From: Dehalococcoidia bacterium
Lineage (GTDB): Bacteria; Chloroflexota; Dehalococcoidia; Tepidiformales; Tepidiformaceae
Direction: 5' to 3'
NCBI GenBank assembly: GCA_020853755.1
Contig: JADYYG010000043.1
Coordinates: 147,259-211,258 of the forward strand
DNA length: 64,000 nt
This document shows positions 1 through 8,370 of this stretch, one piece after another. A program made the position numbers and the translations under genes. Position 1 is the first letter of the stretch, and every line of letters starts with the position of its first letter. The notes below the pieces were generated by a model. It was not told the DNA's origin. It ran no database searches and was given only the letters and a program-made list of their open reading frames with translations.

Positions 1-1
1 C

Positions 2-2248
2 CGGCGCGTGGCCGGCAACCTCGCCGAAGCTGAACTGCGCTTCGGCGGCACCGAGGGCGATCGCGCCGCCGCGGAAGAGTCGTTCTACCGGCTGATGGCC
101 TCCCTGGACTTCCTTCCGAATTCGCCGACGCTGGTGAACGCCGGCCGCGAACTTCAGCAGCTCTCCGCCTGCTTCGTGCTCCCGGTCGAAGACTCGATCG
201 AAGGCATCTTCGAGGCGATCAAGCACACCGCTATCATCCACAAGTCTGGCGGCGGCACCGGCTTCGCCTTCTCGCGCCTGCGCCCCGCGAATGACCGCGT
301 GCAGTCGACGATGGGTGTCGCCAGCGGGCCGGTGTCGTTTATGCGCGTGTTCGATTCGGCGACCGAGGCCATCAAGCAGGGCGGCACCCGCCGCGGCGCC
401 AACATGGGCATCCTCCGCGTCGACCACCCGGACATCGACGAGTTCATCGCGATGAAGGCCGACATGACGACCCTGCAGAACTTCAACATCAGCGTCGCGG
501 TCACCGAGCCGTTCATGAACGCGGTCGAATCCGGCGGGACGTTCGACATCATCAATCCCACGAACGGCCAGGTGGTTGGCAAGCGGGACGCGCGCGAAGT
601 CTGGGAGAAGATGTTCGCGAACGCCTGGAAGAACGGCGACCCCGGCGTCGTGTTCATCGATCGGATCAATGGCGGCCGGGCCAACCCGGTGCCGAAGCGC
701 GGCCCGGTCGAATCGACGAACCCCTGCGGCGAGCAGCCGCTCTACCCGTACGACTCCTGCAACCTCGGCTCGATTAACCTCGGTCACTTCACGAAGGGCG
801 CCCCCGGCCAGAAGACGATCGACTTCGAAGCCCTCGGCACGGTGGTTCGCCGCACGGTCCACATGCTCGACAACGTCATCGAGATGAACAACTACCCAAT
901 CCCCGAGATCGCCGAGACCTCGCACGCCATCCGGCGCATCGGCCTGGGCGTCATGGGCTGGGCCGACATGCTCATCGAGCTGCGCATCCCCTATGGCTCG
1001 GAGCAGGCCCTCGCGACGGCGCGGGGCGTGATGGCGCACATCCAGCGCGAGGCCGACGCCGCATCCGAGCAGCTGGCCCGCGTCCGCGGCAGCTTCCCGG
1101 AATGGAACGAGTCGATCTACGGCCCGGGCGGCAAGGAAGGCCCCCGGCCGATGCGGAACTCCACGCGCTCGACCATCGCGCCGACGGGCACGCTCAGCAT
1201 CATCGCGAACTGCTCCGGCGGCATCGAACCGGTGTTCTCGCTGGCGTTCATCCGCTCCCACTACCTCGACAAGGACGACCCGACGAAGCGCACCGAGCTG
1301 GCCGAAGTGAACGAGCAGTTCGAAGCGGTGGCGAAGGCCGAAGGTTTCTACAGCGATGAGCTCATCCGCTTCCTCGCCGAAGGCGGCCACCTTGAAGAGC
1401 GGCCCGAGGTTCCGCAGTGGGTGAAGGAGACCTTCGTCACGGCCCACGACATCGCCCCTGAGTGGCATGTCCGGATGCAGGCCGCCTTCCAAGAGTTCAC
1501 CGACAACGCCGTCTCCAAGACCATCAACTTCCCGAACAGCGCGACCGTCGATGACGTGCGGACCGCATACGAACTCGCCTACCGGACCGGCTGCAACGGC
1601 ATCACCATCTACCGCGATGGTTCGCGGGAACTCCAGGTGCTCAAGCACGCCGACAAGTCCGACGGCGAGAAGGCGGTCGAGGCTGCCCAGGCCATCCTCA
1701 CGCAGGCCATCGGCCCGGTCCGCCGCAAGCTGCCCGATGAGCGCCAGGCCATCACCCACAAGTTCCGCGTCGGCGAGCAGGAAGGCTACATGACGGTCGG
1801 CCTGTTCGATGACGGCACGCCCGGCGAGGTGTTCATCAACGTGAACAAGCAGGGCTCGACCGTCTCCGGCCTGATGGACACGGTGGCGATGCTGACGAGC
1901 TACTCGCTCCAGTACGGCGTGCCCCTCAGCGAGCTTTCGGCGAAGCTGAAGAACACCCGCTTCGAACCGAGCGGCCCAACCAGCAACCGCCAGATCCCGA
2001 TTGCGACGAGCATCGTGGACTACGTCTTCCGCTGGCTCGAACTCAAGTTCGATGGGGCGAACAGCGCCATCCAGCCGACGCTCATCCCGGCGAGCGAAGT
2101 GGTGGAGAGCACGAACGCGAGCGTGACTGCCAACAAGCATACCGACGCTGTGGCCAGCGGTGTGGGCTGCCCCGAATGCGGTGCGGTGCTGTACTACGCG
2201 GAAGGCTGCCTGATCTGCCACAACTGCTTCTACAACCAGTGCGGATGA
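2..2248 (+). CDS. nrdJ: Adenosylcobalamin-dependent (class II) ribonucleotide reductase, 5'-truncated by window edge
   Basis: This enzyme reduces ribonucleotides to deoxyribonucleotides in the cytoplasm, using coenzyme B12 to generate a thiyl radical. The frame is open to the left edge, so the N-terminus is missing. A GTG at 8 is merely the first possible start in the window. Numbering from that GTG, the motif N238-P-C240-G-E242 carries the radical cysteine and catalytic glutamate. C55 and C251 sit where the redox cysteine pair of Thermotoga NrdJ lies; C251 is 11 residues after C240, as in that enzyme. The last 27 residues hold a CxxC...CxxCxxC cluster typical of long NrdJ proteins. The stop is followed 41 bases later by a small gene in the same direction. 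The family call is secure; the missing N-terminal part cannot be described. Confidence 0.96.
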   Translation, partial: RRVAGNLAEAELRFGGTEGDRAAAEESFYRLMASLDFLPNSPTLVNAGRELQQLSACFVLPVEDSIEGIFEAIKHTAIIHKSGGGTGFAFSRLRPANDRVQSTMGVASGPVSFMRVFDSATEAIKQGGTRRGANMGILRVDHPDIDEFIAMKADMTTLQNFNISVAVTEPFMNAVESGGTFDIINPTNGQVVGKRDAREVWEKMFANAWKNGDPGVVFIDRINGGRANPVPKRGPVESTNPCGEQPLYPYDSCNLGSINLGHFTKGAPGQKTIDFEALGTVVRRTVHMLDNVIEMNNYPIPEIAETSHAIRRIGLGVMGWADMLIELRIPYGSEQALATARGVMAHIQREADAASEQLARVRGSFPEWNESIYGPGGKEGPRPMRNSTRSTIAPTGTLSIIANCSGGIEPVFSLAFIRSHYLDKDDPTKRTELAEVNEQFEAVAKAEGFYSDELIRFLAEGGHLEERPEVPQWVKETFVTAHDIAPEWHVRMQAAFQEFTDNAVSKTINFPNSATVDDVRTAYELAYRTGCNGITIYRDGSRELQVLKHADKSDGEKAVEAAQAILTQAIGPVRRKLPDERQAITHKFRVGEQEGYMTVGLFDDGTPGEVFINVNKQGSTVSGLMDTVAMLTSYSLQYGVPLSELSAKLKNTRFEPSGPTSNRQIPIATSIVDYVFRWLELKFDGANSAIQPTLIPASEVVESTNASVTANKHTDAVASGVGCPECGAVLYYAEGCLICHNCFYNQCG

Positions 2249-2289
2249 GGTAACGTCCGCAGCCTCATGCACATCGCGGAGGGCCGCCG

Positions 2290-2766
2290 ATGACCGCCCA
2301 GGACTCGAACGAACTATCGAGGGAGGCGCATCGGCGGCTCGCCGTTTCGCTGTTCAACCGGAGTTGGGAGCTTCTGGCTCTCCAACGGACAGTCCCCGAA
2401 GACGACGAGTTGATCCACACGGTTCACGCCTCCGCCCACCATTGGCGTGCCTGCGGCGGCGCCGCGGCCAACCTTGCACGAGGTGAAAACCAGTGTGCGC
2501 GCGTCTATGCGGCACTCGGCCGGGGTGAGCCAGCGGTACACCACGCACAGCGATGTCTGGCGCTGGTTGAGGCGGGTGGCGACGGGTTCGAAGACTGGGA
2601 TCGTGCGTCCGCACTCGAGGTGACAGCCCGCGCCTGGCTCGCGTTCGGGGACAAGCCGAAAGCGTCGGGGTTCTACCGACAGACTCAAGTGGCTCTCGCA
2701 GACATCGCTGACCCCGAGGATCGTGCCGTCATCGCTGGCCAACTCGCGGAACTTGGGCTGGGGTGA
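2290..2766 (+). CDS. Small helical (TPR-like) protein of unknown function
   Basis: This 158-residue soluble protein has no signal peptide or membrane segment. It is rich in Ala, Arg, His and Glu and is predicted almost wholly helical. The middle (about residues 50-95), with NLARGENQCARVYAALG followed by AVHHAQRCL, has the helix-turn-helix spacing of tetratricopeptide repeats. A second helical pair follows at 105-155. The start is supported by a GGAGG-like ribosome site 7 bases upstream. It follows nrdJ on the same strand, but nothing links it to nucleotide metabolism. I recognise only a resemblance to small uncharacterised TPR-like proteins of other bacteria; the function is unknown. Confidence 0.75.
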   Translation: MTAQDSNELSREAHRRLAVSLFNRSWELLALQRTVPEDDELIHTVHASAHHWRACGGAAANLARGENQCARVYAALGRGEPAVHHAQRCLALVEAGGDGFEDWDRASALEVTARAWLAFGDKPKASGFYRQTQVALADIADPEDRAVIAGQLAELGLG

Positions 2767-2820
2767 GCCGCACTTTCTGAGGTCCATCCAACGCGAGTTC
2801 AGCGTTGGCCTGGCTGACTC

Positions 2821-3600
2821 CTACTCCCCGCTCCAGGTCACCTTTGGCATGCGTGCGAGGCCCGCTGCGTACACTGCCACAGCCAGTGCGCCGAGGACCA
2901 CGAAGTCGATGCCCAACCCGATAAAGCCGTCGTCCCCGGCTGCGTAGGCGGCCAGTTCGAGGGCGTCGACCGCGTAGGTCAGCGGGTTAATGAATGCGAG
3001 GACCCGCAGCCACGTCGGCAGGCCATCGATGGGGAAGAACGCACCCGAGAAGAAGAGGAGCGGGAAGAGCGCCAGGTTCATCAGCAGGTGGAAGCCCTGC
3101 ATCGACTGGATGCGCGAGGCGAGCGCCTGCGCCAGACCGGTCAGCATCAGGTTCACCAGCACAACCGCCGCGAGAGCGATGCCCATCCCGGCGGCGAAGC
3201 CGTACTGCCACTCGGAATCGACGAACGGCGCGGCCGCCAGCAGCACCACAAGTGCCTGCACAATGCCGATGACGAGCGCGGCGAGCGACTTCCCGAGCAG
3301 CAGCGTTCGCGGCGCGTGCGGCGTCGAAAGCAGCAGGCGGAGCAGGCCGCTATCGCGGTCACGGTAATAGGAAGCGCTGGAAAACGTCGACGAGAACACG
3401 GACGTCATGACGACGGTCCCGGCGACGAGGTAGGCCGTGAAGTTGCCGGCTTCGAGGTTCGCCGGCTGCAGCCCGTGCGACACCCCGTTGCCGAGGAACA
3501 CGAGGAACAACAGCGGCGTCAGCATCGAGCTGTAGAGCTGGGACCGGGAGCGGACGACCGCCATCAAGTCCCTGCGTGCGAGGGTCATCGCTGCGTTCAC
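2821..3600 (-). CDS. ABC-2 type transporter permease
   Basis: Membrane subunit of an ABC-2 export system, 259 residues with about six hydrophobic segments. The first follows the N-terminal RRDLMAVVRSRSQLY amphipathic stretch, and the last ends near residue 245. The conserved ABC-2 region with FFSGAFFPIDGLPTWLR followed by INPLTYAVDALE is present near residues 195-220. This signature is typical of drug and daunorubicin-type exporters. The start codon overlaps the stop of the upstream ATPase gene by 4 bases, so the two are translationally coupled and form one transporter. The substrate cannot be deduced; drugs, lipids or polysaccharides are all possible. Confidence 0.9.
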   Translation of the reverse strand: MNAAMTLARRDLMAVVRSRSQLYSSMLTPLLFLVFLGNGVSHGLQPANLEAGNFTAYLVAGTVVMTSVFSSTFSSASYYRDRDSGLLRLLLSTPHAPRTLLLGKSLAALVIGIVQALVVLLAAAPFVDSEWQYGFAAGMGIALAAVVLVNLMLTGLAQALASRIQSMQGFHLLMNLALFPLLFFSGAFFPIDGLPTWLRVLAFINPLTYAVDALELAAYAAGDDGFIGLGIDFVVLGALAVAVYAAGLARMPKVTWSGE

Positions 3601-4523
3601 GGCGCGCCTCCTTCGCCTCTGCGGCGGACGTGCTGGAAGTAGGCGTCCTCGAGCGAGGCAGTCGCGATGGTCACCGAGCGGATGGCGCCCGGCGCCGCTT
3701 CGAACAGTCGCGGCACGAAGGTCGAGGCGTCATCCGTAGTCACGATGACCGTGTCGTCGTCCTGGGCCAGTTCGCCCGTGCCAGGGATAGCGGCGATCCG
3801 GGCGACGGTCTCTGCGGTGTTGTCGGTCAGGCCAATGCGAACCGACTCACGCCGCAGTCCTGCCTTGAGCGCGGCAGGCGTCCCGCTAACGACCACGCGA
3901 CCGTTCTGGATGAACGCCACGTTGTCGCAGACGGCGTCCGCTTCGCCGAGGTCGTTGGTCGCGAGGAGGACGGTCGTGCCACCGGCGCCATCGAGGAGTT
4001 CGCGCCAGAGGATCGAGCGCTCTTCGGCGTCGATGCCCGTCGTTGGTTCGTCAAGGAGCAGCATCTCGGGCCGGTGCAGCAGCGCGCGGACCACTTCGAG
4101 GCGGCGGCGCATCCCGCCAGAGAGACCGGAGACCGGATCGTTCGCGCGCGGGCCGAGGCCGAACTTTTCGAGGAGTTCGAAGCCTCGCACGCGCAGGTCA
4201 GCAGCGGGTACGCCAAAGAGCCGGCCGGAAAAGCGGAGGTATTCGCTCACGCTCATCAGCGGGTCGGCGGTGTTCTCCTGGAAGACGGTGGCGATGCGCC
4301 GGAGCAGAGTACGTGCTGGCGCCTGACCGAAGACCTCGATGGTCCCGGAATCCGCGGGCTGCATGGCAGCAAGCATCGCGATGAAGGTGCTTTTGCCGCT
4401 CCCGTTCGGGCCGAGGAGCCCGAAGACGCTGCCGCGCGGCACTTCGAGCGAGAACCCATTGAGTGCAACGCGCTCGCCGTAACGGCGTGTTACGTCAACG
4501 GCGCGGATTGCCAGCTCAGTCAT
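3597..4523 (-). CDS. ABC transporter ATP-binding protein (DrrA/ABC-2 type)
   Basis: Cytoplasmic ATPase of the ABC-2 exporter, 308 residues. Walker A is GPNGSGKST (near residue 38), the ABC signature is LSGGMRRRLEV (near 138) and Walker B is LLLDEPTTGID (near 158). After the nucleotide-binding domain, about 85 C-terminal residues form the accessory domain usual in DrrA-like ATPases. A GGGAG ribosome site precedes the ATG. The stop overlaps the permease start by 4 bases. The pair is cotranscribed with nothing else obvious: the yggT-proC block on the same strand ends 57 bases upstream. Likely function is export of a small hydrophobic compound. Confidence 0.92.
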   Translation of the reverse strand: MTELAIRAVDVTRRYGERVALNGFSLEVPRGSVFGLLGPNGSGKSTFIAMLAAMQPADSGTIEVFGQAPARTLLRRIATVFQENTADPLMSVSEYLRFSGRLFGVPAADLRVRGFELLEKFGLGPRANDPVSGLSGGMRRRLEVVRALLHRPEMLLLDEPTTGIDAEERSILWRELLDGAGGTTVLLATNDLGEADAVCDNVAFIQNGRVVVSGTPAALKAGLRRESVRIGLTDNTAETVARIAAIPGTGELAQDDDTVIVTTDDASTFVPRLFEAAPGAIRSVTIATASLEDAYFQHVRRRGEGGAP

Positions 4524-4580
4524 TGACTCCCAGTGTCACACACCGGCGGACAGGAACAACCAGCTTCGCCGCGTTCGCCG

Positions 4581-4841
4581 TCACACCGCGACGACAGATG
4601 CCACCATGTATTGCATGCCAATGATCACCATGATGGCGATCATCGGGCTGAGGTCGATCATGCCGGTGTTCGGCATCACCCGGCGGATGGGTTCGACGAT
4701 CGGTTCGGTCACCCGGTGAAGCACCTGGAAGAGGGGGCTCGACTGGTCGATCGGGAACCAGCTCAACAGCGAGCGCGCGATGACCGCCCACATCAGGATG
4801 TTCAGGAACGAGAGCGTTATCTGGGCAACGTAGGGGTTTAT
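4581..4841 (-). CDS. yggT: YggT-family membrane protein, probable AUA start
   Basis: Small integral membrane protein of the YggT family (roles proposed in membrane organisation and osmotic stress), about 86 residues with two hydrophobic segments around the conserved RSLLSWFPID and the P-I-V-E-P-I-R-R motif. The frame has no ATG, GTG or TTG between the end of the upstream yggT (4918) and an ATG at 4793 that would remove most of the first membrane helix. Aligning it with the neighbouring paralogue places its first residue at an ATA codon (4841-4839), exactly opposite that gene's GTG. A GGAG lies 9 bases upstream of the ATA. I therefore annotate an AUA start; a sequencing error is the alternative. 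Confidence 0.75.
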   Translation of the reverse strand: MNPYVAQITLSFLNILMWAVIARSLLSWFPIDQSSPLFQVLHRVTEPIVEPIRRVMPNTGMIDLSPMIAIMVIIGMQYMVASVVAV

Positions 4842-4917
4842 GGTCGCATCTCCAGCGCGGGCAACCGGGTTCCAACCATCATACCAGAGCGCGGGAACCG
4901 CTCCTGAAACGGCCGCT

Positions 4918-5178
4918 TTACCGGCTCGCCGCCATCTGGACCACGCTAATCATGACGTACAGAACGACGATGACGATCATCGCCGAGAAGTCGATCATGA
5001 GCCCTTTCGGGAGGAACTGGCGTACCGGCGCGAGGAGCGGCTCCGTGATGGTGTCGAGCAGGCGCACAAACTCGTTGTCGCGCGAGACGGGAAACCAGGA
5101 GAACAGCGAGCGCACGATGATCGCGATGATCAGGAAGTAGAGGAAGAGCGTGACGAGGAGCGCGACCTGGTCGTTCAC
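4918..5178 (-). CDS. yggT: YggT-family membrane protein (second copy)
   Basis: Small membrane protein of 86 residues, paralogous to the gene just downstream. It has a first helix (LLVTLFLYFLIIAIIVRSLF), the family motif SWFPVSRDNEFVRLLDTITEPLLAPVRQFLP and a second helix near the C-terminus. The GTG start at 5178 overlaps the stop of proC in the sequence GTGA, which argues for translational coupling and against the longer upstream alternative. YggT proteins are commonly found next to proC and yggS, as here. Tandem yggT copies are known in several phyla. Confidence 0.88.
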   Translation of the reverse strand: MNDQVALLVTLFLYFLIIAIIVRSLFSWFPVSRDNEFVRLLDTITEPLLAPVRQFLPKGLMIDFSAMIVIVVLYVMISVVQMAASR

Positions 5179-5963
5179 GCCTTGCCCAATTCGATCGCAC
5201 GCTGATGGGCGGCACGGACGCATTCGATGACCGCGGCGCGGAAGGCCCGGCTTTCGAGGGCGTGAAGGCCCGCAGCAGTTGTGCCCGCGGGCGAGGTCAC
5301 CTGGGCGCGAAGGTCGGCGGCGCTTTTGCCGCTCTGGAGTGCGTACTGCGCCGAACCCAGGACCGTCTGGAGCACCATCTCTTCCGCAGCAGCGCGGGGC
5401 AGTCCGGCTGCGACAGCGCCTTCGACCAGCGCTTCGATGAAGAGGAAGACGTAGGCCGGGCCGCTGCCGCTGACCGCAGTCGCCATGTCCAGCTTCTTCT
5501 CGTCGTCGAAGTACAGTTCGCGGCCGATGACGCCCAGCAGCCGAGCGACGAAGGCGCGCTGCTCCGCAGTGACCTCGGTGGTTGCGGTCCAGGCGCTCAT
5601 GCCGGCCTGCACTGCAGCGGGCGTGTTGGGCATGACGCGGACCACGGCCTTGTGCCCGAACGCGGACTGGAGACTGGCAATGGTAACGCCCGCCATGATC
5701 GAAACCAGCACAGCGCCGGGGGACAGCGTGCCGTGCACAGAAGCGACTTCCTGGGGCTTCACGGAGAGCAGCACGAGGTCGGCGCCGGCCATCGCGGCGA
5801 AGTCATCGGTGACGGAAACGCCCCACGTGGCCTGGAGGTGTTCGCGCCGGGCAGGCAGCTTCTCGACGACGGTGACCGCCTCGCGGGCGATCACGCCATC
5901 GGTCACAGCCGCGCCGAGGATGGCCTCGCCCATGACGCCGCCACCGACAATGCACACCTTCAC
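5175..5963 (-). CDS. proC: Pyrroline-5-carboxylate reductase
   Basis: Final enzyme of proline biosynthesis, reducing pyrroline-5-carboxylate with NAD(P)H in the cytoplasm. The 262-residue protein begins VKVCIVGGGVMGEAIL, a Rossmann GxGxxG motif. Its C-terminal half holds the conserved dimerisation region with AVSGSGPAYVFLFIEAL, then LQTVLGSAQ and VTSPAGTTAAGLHALE, all diagnostic of ProC. The reading frame extends well upstream. The GTG at 5963 is chosen because it gives the family's usual length and overlaps the yggS stop as GTGA. It is part of the coupled block yggS-proC-yggT-yggT. Confidence 0.95.
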   Translation of the reverse strand: MKVCIVGGGVMGEAILGAAVTDGVIAREAVTVVEKLPARREHLQATWGVSVTDDFAAMAGADLVLLSVKPQEVASVHGTLSPGAVLVSIMAGVTIASLQSAFGHKAVVRVMPNTPAAVQAGMSAWTATTEVTAEQRAFVARLLGVIGRELYFDDEKKLDMATAVSGSGPAYVFLFIEALVEGAVAAGLPRAAAEEMVLQTVLGSAQYALQSGKSAADLRAQVTSPAGTTAAGLHALESRAFRAAVIECVRAAHQRAIELGKA

Positions 5964-6640
5964 TGGCGTTCCCCGAAAATCGCGCGGCCGACACGCACGA
6001 AGGTGGCGCCCTCTTCGATGGCCACTTCGTAATCGTTCGTCATACCCATCGAAAGTTCGCGCAGTCCGTTCGCGGCTGCCAACTCCCTCAACTCGCGGAA
6101 CACCGGGCGAACGAGTTCCGCATTGCCAACATGCGGGGCAACCGTCATCAACCCACGAACGTCGAGGTTCGGCAGGTTCGCCGCGCACGAAAGCATCCCC
6201 GCCACTTCGGCGGGAGCAATGCCGTCCTTCGACGGTTCGGCGGCGACGTTGACTTCGATCATGATGGCTACGGGGACTGTTGCGGCGGCCGATATCGCGC
6301 GAAGCAACCGCTCCGAATCGACCGAGTGGAGTATAGCAAAGGGGCCGAGAGCGGCCCGCACCTTGTTCGTTTGCAGATGGCCGATGAGATGCCACCGAAC
6401 GCCCGGCGAAGCCACCTCGGAGGCCTTCGCGATACCCTCCTGCACGCGGTTCTCCCCGAAGTCGGTCAGCCCGGCAGTGATGGCTTCGCTCACCGCTTCA
6501 GCATGCCAGGTCTTACTCACGGCGATGAGCGTGACGTCTTCCGGCAACCGGCCGGCACGTTCGCAGGCCTCCTCGATGGCGGCACGTACCGAGGCCAGCC
6601 GGGAAACGACGGTCTGGGGTTCGATGGACGAGTTGGTCAC
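5960..6640 (-). CDS. yggS: YggS-family PLP-binding protein (PLP homeostasis protein)
   Basis: PLP-binding, TIM-barrel protein involved in pyridoxal phosphate homeostasis, 226 residues. The PLP lysine lies in LIAVSKTW near residue 35. Other family signatures are GENRVQEG, WHLIGHLQTNK and the C-terminal LSMGMTNDYEVAIEEGATFVRVGRAIFG. The GTG start at 6640 overlaps the stop of the preceding small membrane protein gene as GTGA, and its own stop overlaps proC in the same way. The frame is open further upstream, but that part has no family similarity. Pairing with proC and yggT is the classic genomic context. Confidence 0.95.
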   Translation of the reverse strand: MTNSSIEPQTVVSRLASVRAAIEEACERAGRLPEDVTLIAVSKTWHAEAVSEAITAGLTDFGENRVQEGIAKASEVASPGVRWHLIGHLQTNKVRAALGPFAILHSVDSERLLRAISAAATVPVAIMIEVNVAAEPSKDGIAPAEVAGMLSCAANLPNLDVRGLMTVAPHVGNAELVRPVFRELRELAAANGLRELSMGMTNDYEVAIEEGATFVRVGRAIFGERQ

Positions 6641-6903
6641 AGGATTTCGGGCGGGTGTTTGGCTTCCCAGACGCCCCGTGCGACGAGCGCGGCAACGATG
6701 AGGGCGATAAGCCCGAGTCCGAGCCACCCGCTCACGGTGAACGCGAAGATGATCAGGATGAGTCCGAACACGGCGCCGAAGAGGAGACCGAGCGGCAGCG
6801 CCAGCGTCTTGAACACCACGATGATGATCGCAAACGTCTCGCGCCACGATCCTTCGGGGCTGTCCTTCTTCGGTGGTTCGCCGGAGCCGTAGTAAAAGCC
6901 CAT
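6637..6903 (-). CDS. Small two-helix membrane protein of unknown function
   Basis: An 88-residue protein with a short polar N-terminus (MGFYYGSGEPPKKDS), then two long hydrophobic segments at about 24-52 and 55-78, and a short charged tail. It heads the coupled block that continues with yggS, proC and two yggT genes. Its stop overlaps the yggS start as GTGA. No Shine-Dalgarno sequence is present. A TAGACT hexamer ends exactly 6 bases before the ATG, so a leaderless transcript is likely. I do not recognise the family; it could be a membrane partner of the YggT proteins, but that is only inferred from position. Confidence 0.75.
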   Translation of the reverse strand: MGFYYGSGEPPKKDSPEGSWRETFAIIIVVFKTLALPLGLLFGAVFGLILIIFAFTVSGWLGLGLIALIVAALVARGVWEAKHPPEIL

Positions 6904-6909
6904 GCGGCT

Positions 6910-6915
6910 AGTCTA
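6910..6915 (-). promoter_or_regulatory. -10 hexamer TAGACT, leaderless-type promoter
   Basis: TAGACT on the minus strand, separated by 6 bases from the ATG at 6903, with no ribosome site between. The predicted transcription start would coincide with the start codon of the small membrane protein that heads the yggS-proC block. Confidence 0.5.
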
Positions 6916-7024
6916 CGCCCCGGCCGGAAACACCCGGCAAGTCACGATGGCAGTGGAGAGCCAGGATCACTGCCCGGCGCTGGAAGGGTATCCGGATCGA
7001 AGGCGGCGGCCACGGCCCATGGCA

Positions 7025-7050
7025 CGAAAAAGCGCCCTTCGTGGGGCGCT
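7025..7050 (-). terminator. Intrinsic terminator of the infC-rpmI-rplT operon
   Basis: A perfect 7-bp stem (AGCGCCC/GGGCGCT, 7031-7050) with a 6-base loop, followed on the minus strand by TTTTCG. It lies 24 bases beyond the rplT stop. Confidence 0.85.
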
Positions 7051-7073
7051 CGTTTCGGTGCTTCGAAGTGGCG

Positions 7074-7430
7074 TTAAGCGAGAGCGGCTTTGGCCTGCCC
7101 GGCGAGCGTCTCGAAGGCGTCGGGCCGGGTGACCGCGAGGTCCGCCAGCTGCTTCCGGTCGAGTTCGACCCCGGCAACCTTGAGACCGTGGATGAGGCGG
7201 CTGTAGGTCAGGCCATGGAGGCGGGCAGCGGCGTTGATGCGCATGATCCAGAGTTCGCGGAAGTCGCCCTTCCGGTCGCGGCGGTCCACCCAGTTGTAGC
7301 GCAGCGAGTGGAGCATGCTCTCGTTCGCCCGCTTGATGAGGCGGTGCCGCTGGCCGGCATGGCCCTTCGTGAGTTCAAGGATCTTCTTGTGGCGGCGATG
7401 CGCCGTGTAGCCACGCTTGACTCGGCTCAT
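7074..7430 (-). CDS. rplT: 50S ribosomal protein L20
   Basis: Large-subunit ribosomal protein L20, 118 residues, needed for early 50S assembly. The N-terminus [18 protein letters not shown] and the region [25 protein letters not shown] are diagnostic, and the length is the usual one. It is the last gene of the infC-rpmI-rplT operon, 21 bases after rpmI, and is followed by a strong terminator. In other bacteria L20 represses this operon by binding its leader; whether that happens here is not visible in the sequence. Confidence 0.98.
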   Translation of the reverse strand: MSRVKRGYTAHRRHKKILELTKGHAGQRHRLIKRANESMLHSLRYNWVDRRDRKGDFRELWIMRINAAARLHGLTYSRLIHGLKVAGVELDRKQLADLAVTRPDAFETLAGQAKAALA

Positions 7431-7451
7431 TGGTTCGTACTCCTCGGGGCT

Positions 7452-7649
7452 CTACTGGCCCGACAGCAGGCGCTTGATGGCCGGCGCGTGCGACGCTGCG
7501 ACTTCGACGGTTCGCCCGAACTTCACGGTCACGGGCTGACGCTTCTTCCGACGGAAGTTATTCCTGCTGCCATACATTCTGACGATTTTTCCGCCACCAG
7601 TCACACGGAAGCGGCTGGCGGCGCCTTTGTGGGTCTTGAGCTTCGGCAC
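7452..7649 (-). CDS. rpmI: 50S ribosomal protein L35
   Basis: Ribosomal protein L35, 65 residues, starting VPKLKTHKGAASRFRVTGGGKIVR, which matches the family start. The GTG at 7649 is preferred because it lies one base after the infC stop. A longer reading would overlap the acidic tail of IF3 in another frame. The C-terminal half is more divergent than usual (KRQPVTVKFGRTVEV) but keeps the basic character. Confidence 0.95.
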   Translation of the reverse strand: MPKLKTHKGAASRFRVTGGGKIVRMYGSRNNFRRKKRQPVTVKFGRTVEVAASHAPAIKRLLSGQ

Positions 7650-7650
7650 T

Positions 7651-8370
7651 TTAGTCTCCTGCGTCGTCGTCGTCATCGACGGCGGCGTCATCGTCTTCAT
7701 AGTCGTCGTCGCCAACCACCGGCGCCGCTTCCGCAGCAGCGGTGATCGCTTCGTCTTCTTCGTCCTCCACCGGGGCCTGTCCGGCCTCGGCGGCAGCGGC
7801 AGCAGCGCGAGCCTTGGCCGCGATCTTCTTTTTGTCGGGCGCCAGGATGATGGTCATATGTCGCCCTTCGAGCATCGCGTCCTTCTCCAGGACGGCGATG
7901 TCCTCCAGCCTCGACTGCACACGGTCCAGCAACGCCTTGCCGATCTGCGGGTGGGTGATTTCGCGCCCGCGGAACATGACCGTGACTTTGACCTTATCTC
8001 CCTGTTTTAGCAGCTTGGCCGCGGTGCGGGTTTTGAAGTCCACATCGTGTTCATCGATCTTGGGCTTCATGCGCACTTCGCGGAGCTGGACGTTCTGCTG
8101 GTGCTTTTTGGCTTCACGCTCTTTCTTGGCCTGTTCGTATTTGAACCGGCCAAAGTCCATGAGGCGGGCGACTGGCGGGCTGGCCTGAGCAGCCACCTCC
8201 ACCAGGTCTACTTCGCGCTCACGGGCCATCTGCAACGCATCTGCCGTCCGCACAATGCCGATCTGGCGGCCTTCCTCGTCGATCACGCGCAATTCCGGCA
8301 CGCGGATCCGTTCATTGATCCGCGGCTCGGGCGGCGCCGGCTTCGGTGGTACTTTTGATCGCTTCCTCAA
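7651..8370 (-). CDS. infC: Translation initiation factor IF-3 with acidic C-terminal tail
   Basis: IF3 binds the 30S subunit and checks initiation codon and initiator tRNA pairing. The N-terminal domain starts RINERIRVPELRVIDEEGRQIG and the C-terminal domain carries REVRMKPKIDEHDVDFKTR, both diagnostic. The start is taken as the TTG at 8370, with GGGGAG just upstream. Rare starts are usual for infC because IF3 regulates itself. Unusually, about 40 residues follow the normal end of the family. These form an Ala-rich and then very acidic tail (DDDYEDDDAAVDDDDDAGD). First gene of infC-rpmI-rplT. Confidence 0.95.
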   Translation of the reverse strand: MRKRSKVPPKPAPPEPRINERIRVPELRVIDEEGRQIGIVRTADALQMAREREVDLVEVAAQASPPVARLMDFGRFKYEQAKKEREAKKHQQNVQLREVRMKPKIDEHDVDFKTRTAAKLLKQGDKVKVTVMFRGREITHPQIGKALLDRVQSRLEDIAVLEKDAMLEGRHMTIILAPDKKKIAAKARAAAAAAEAGQAPVEDEEDEAITAAAEAAPVVGDDDYEDDDAAVDDDDDAGD

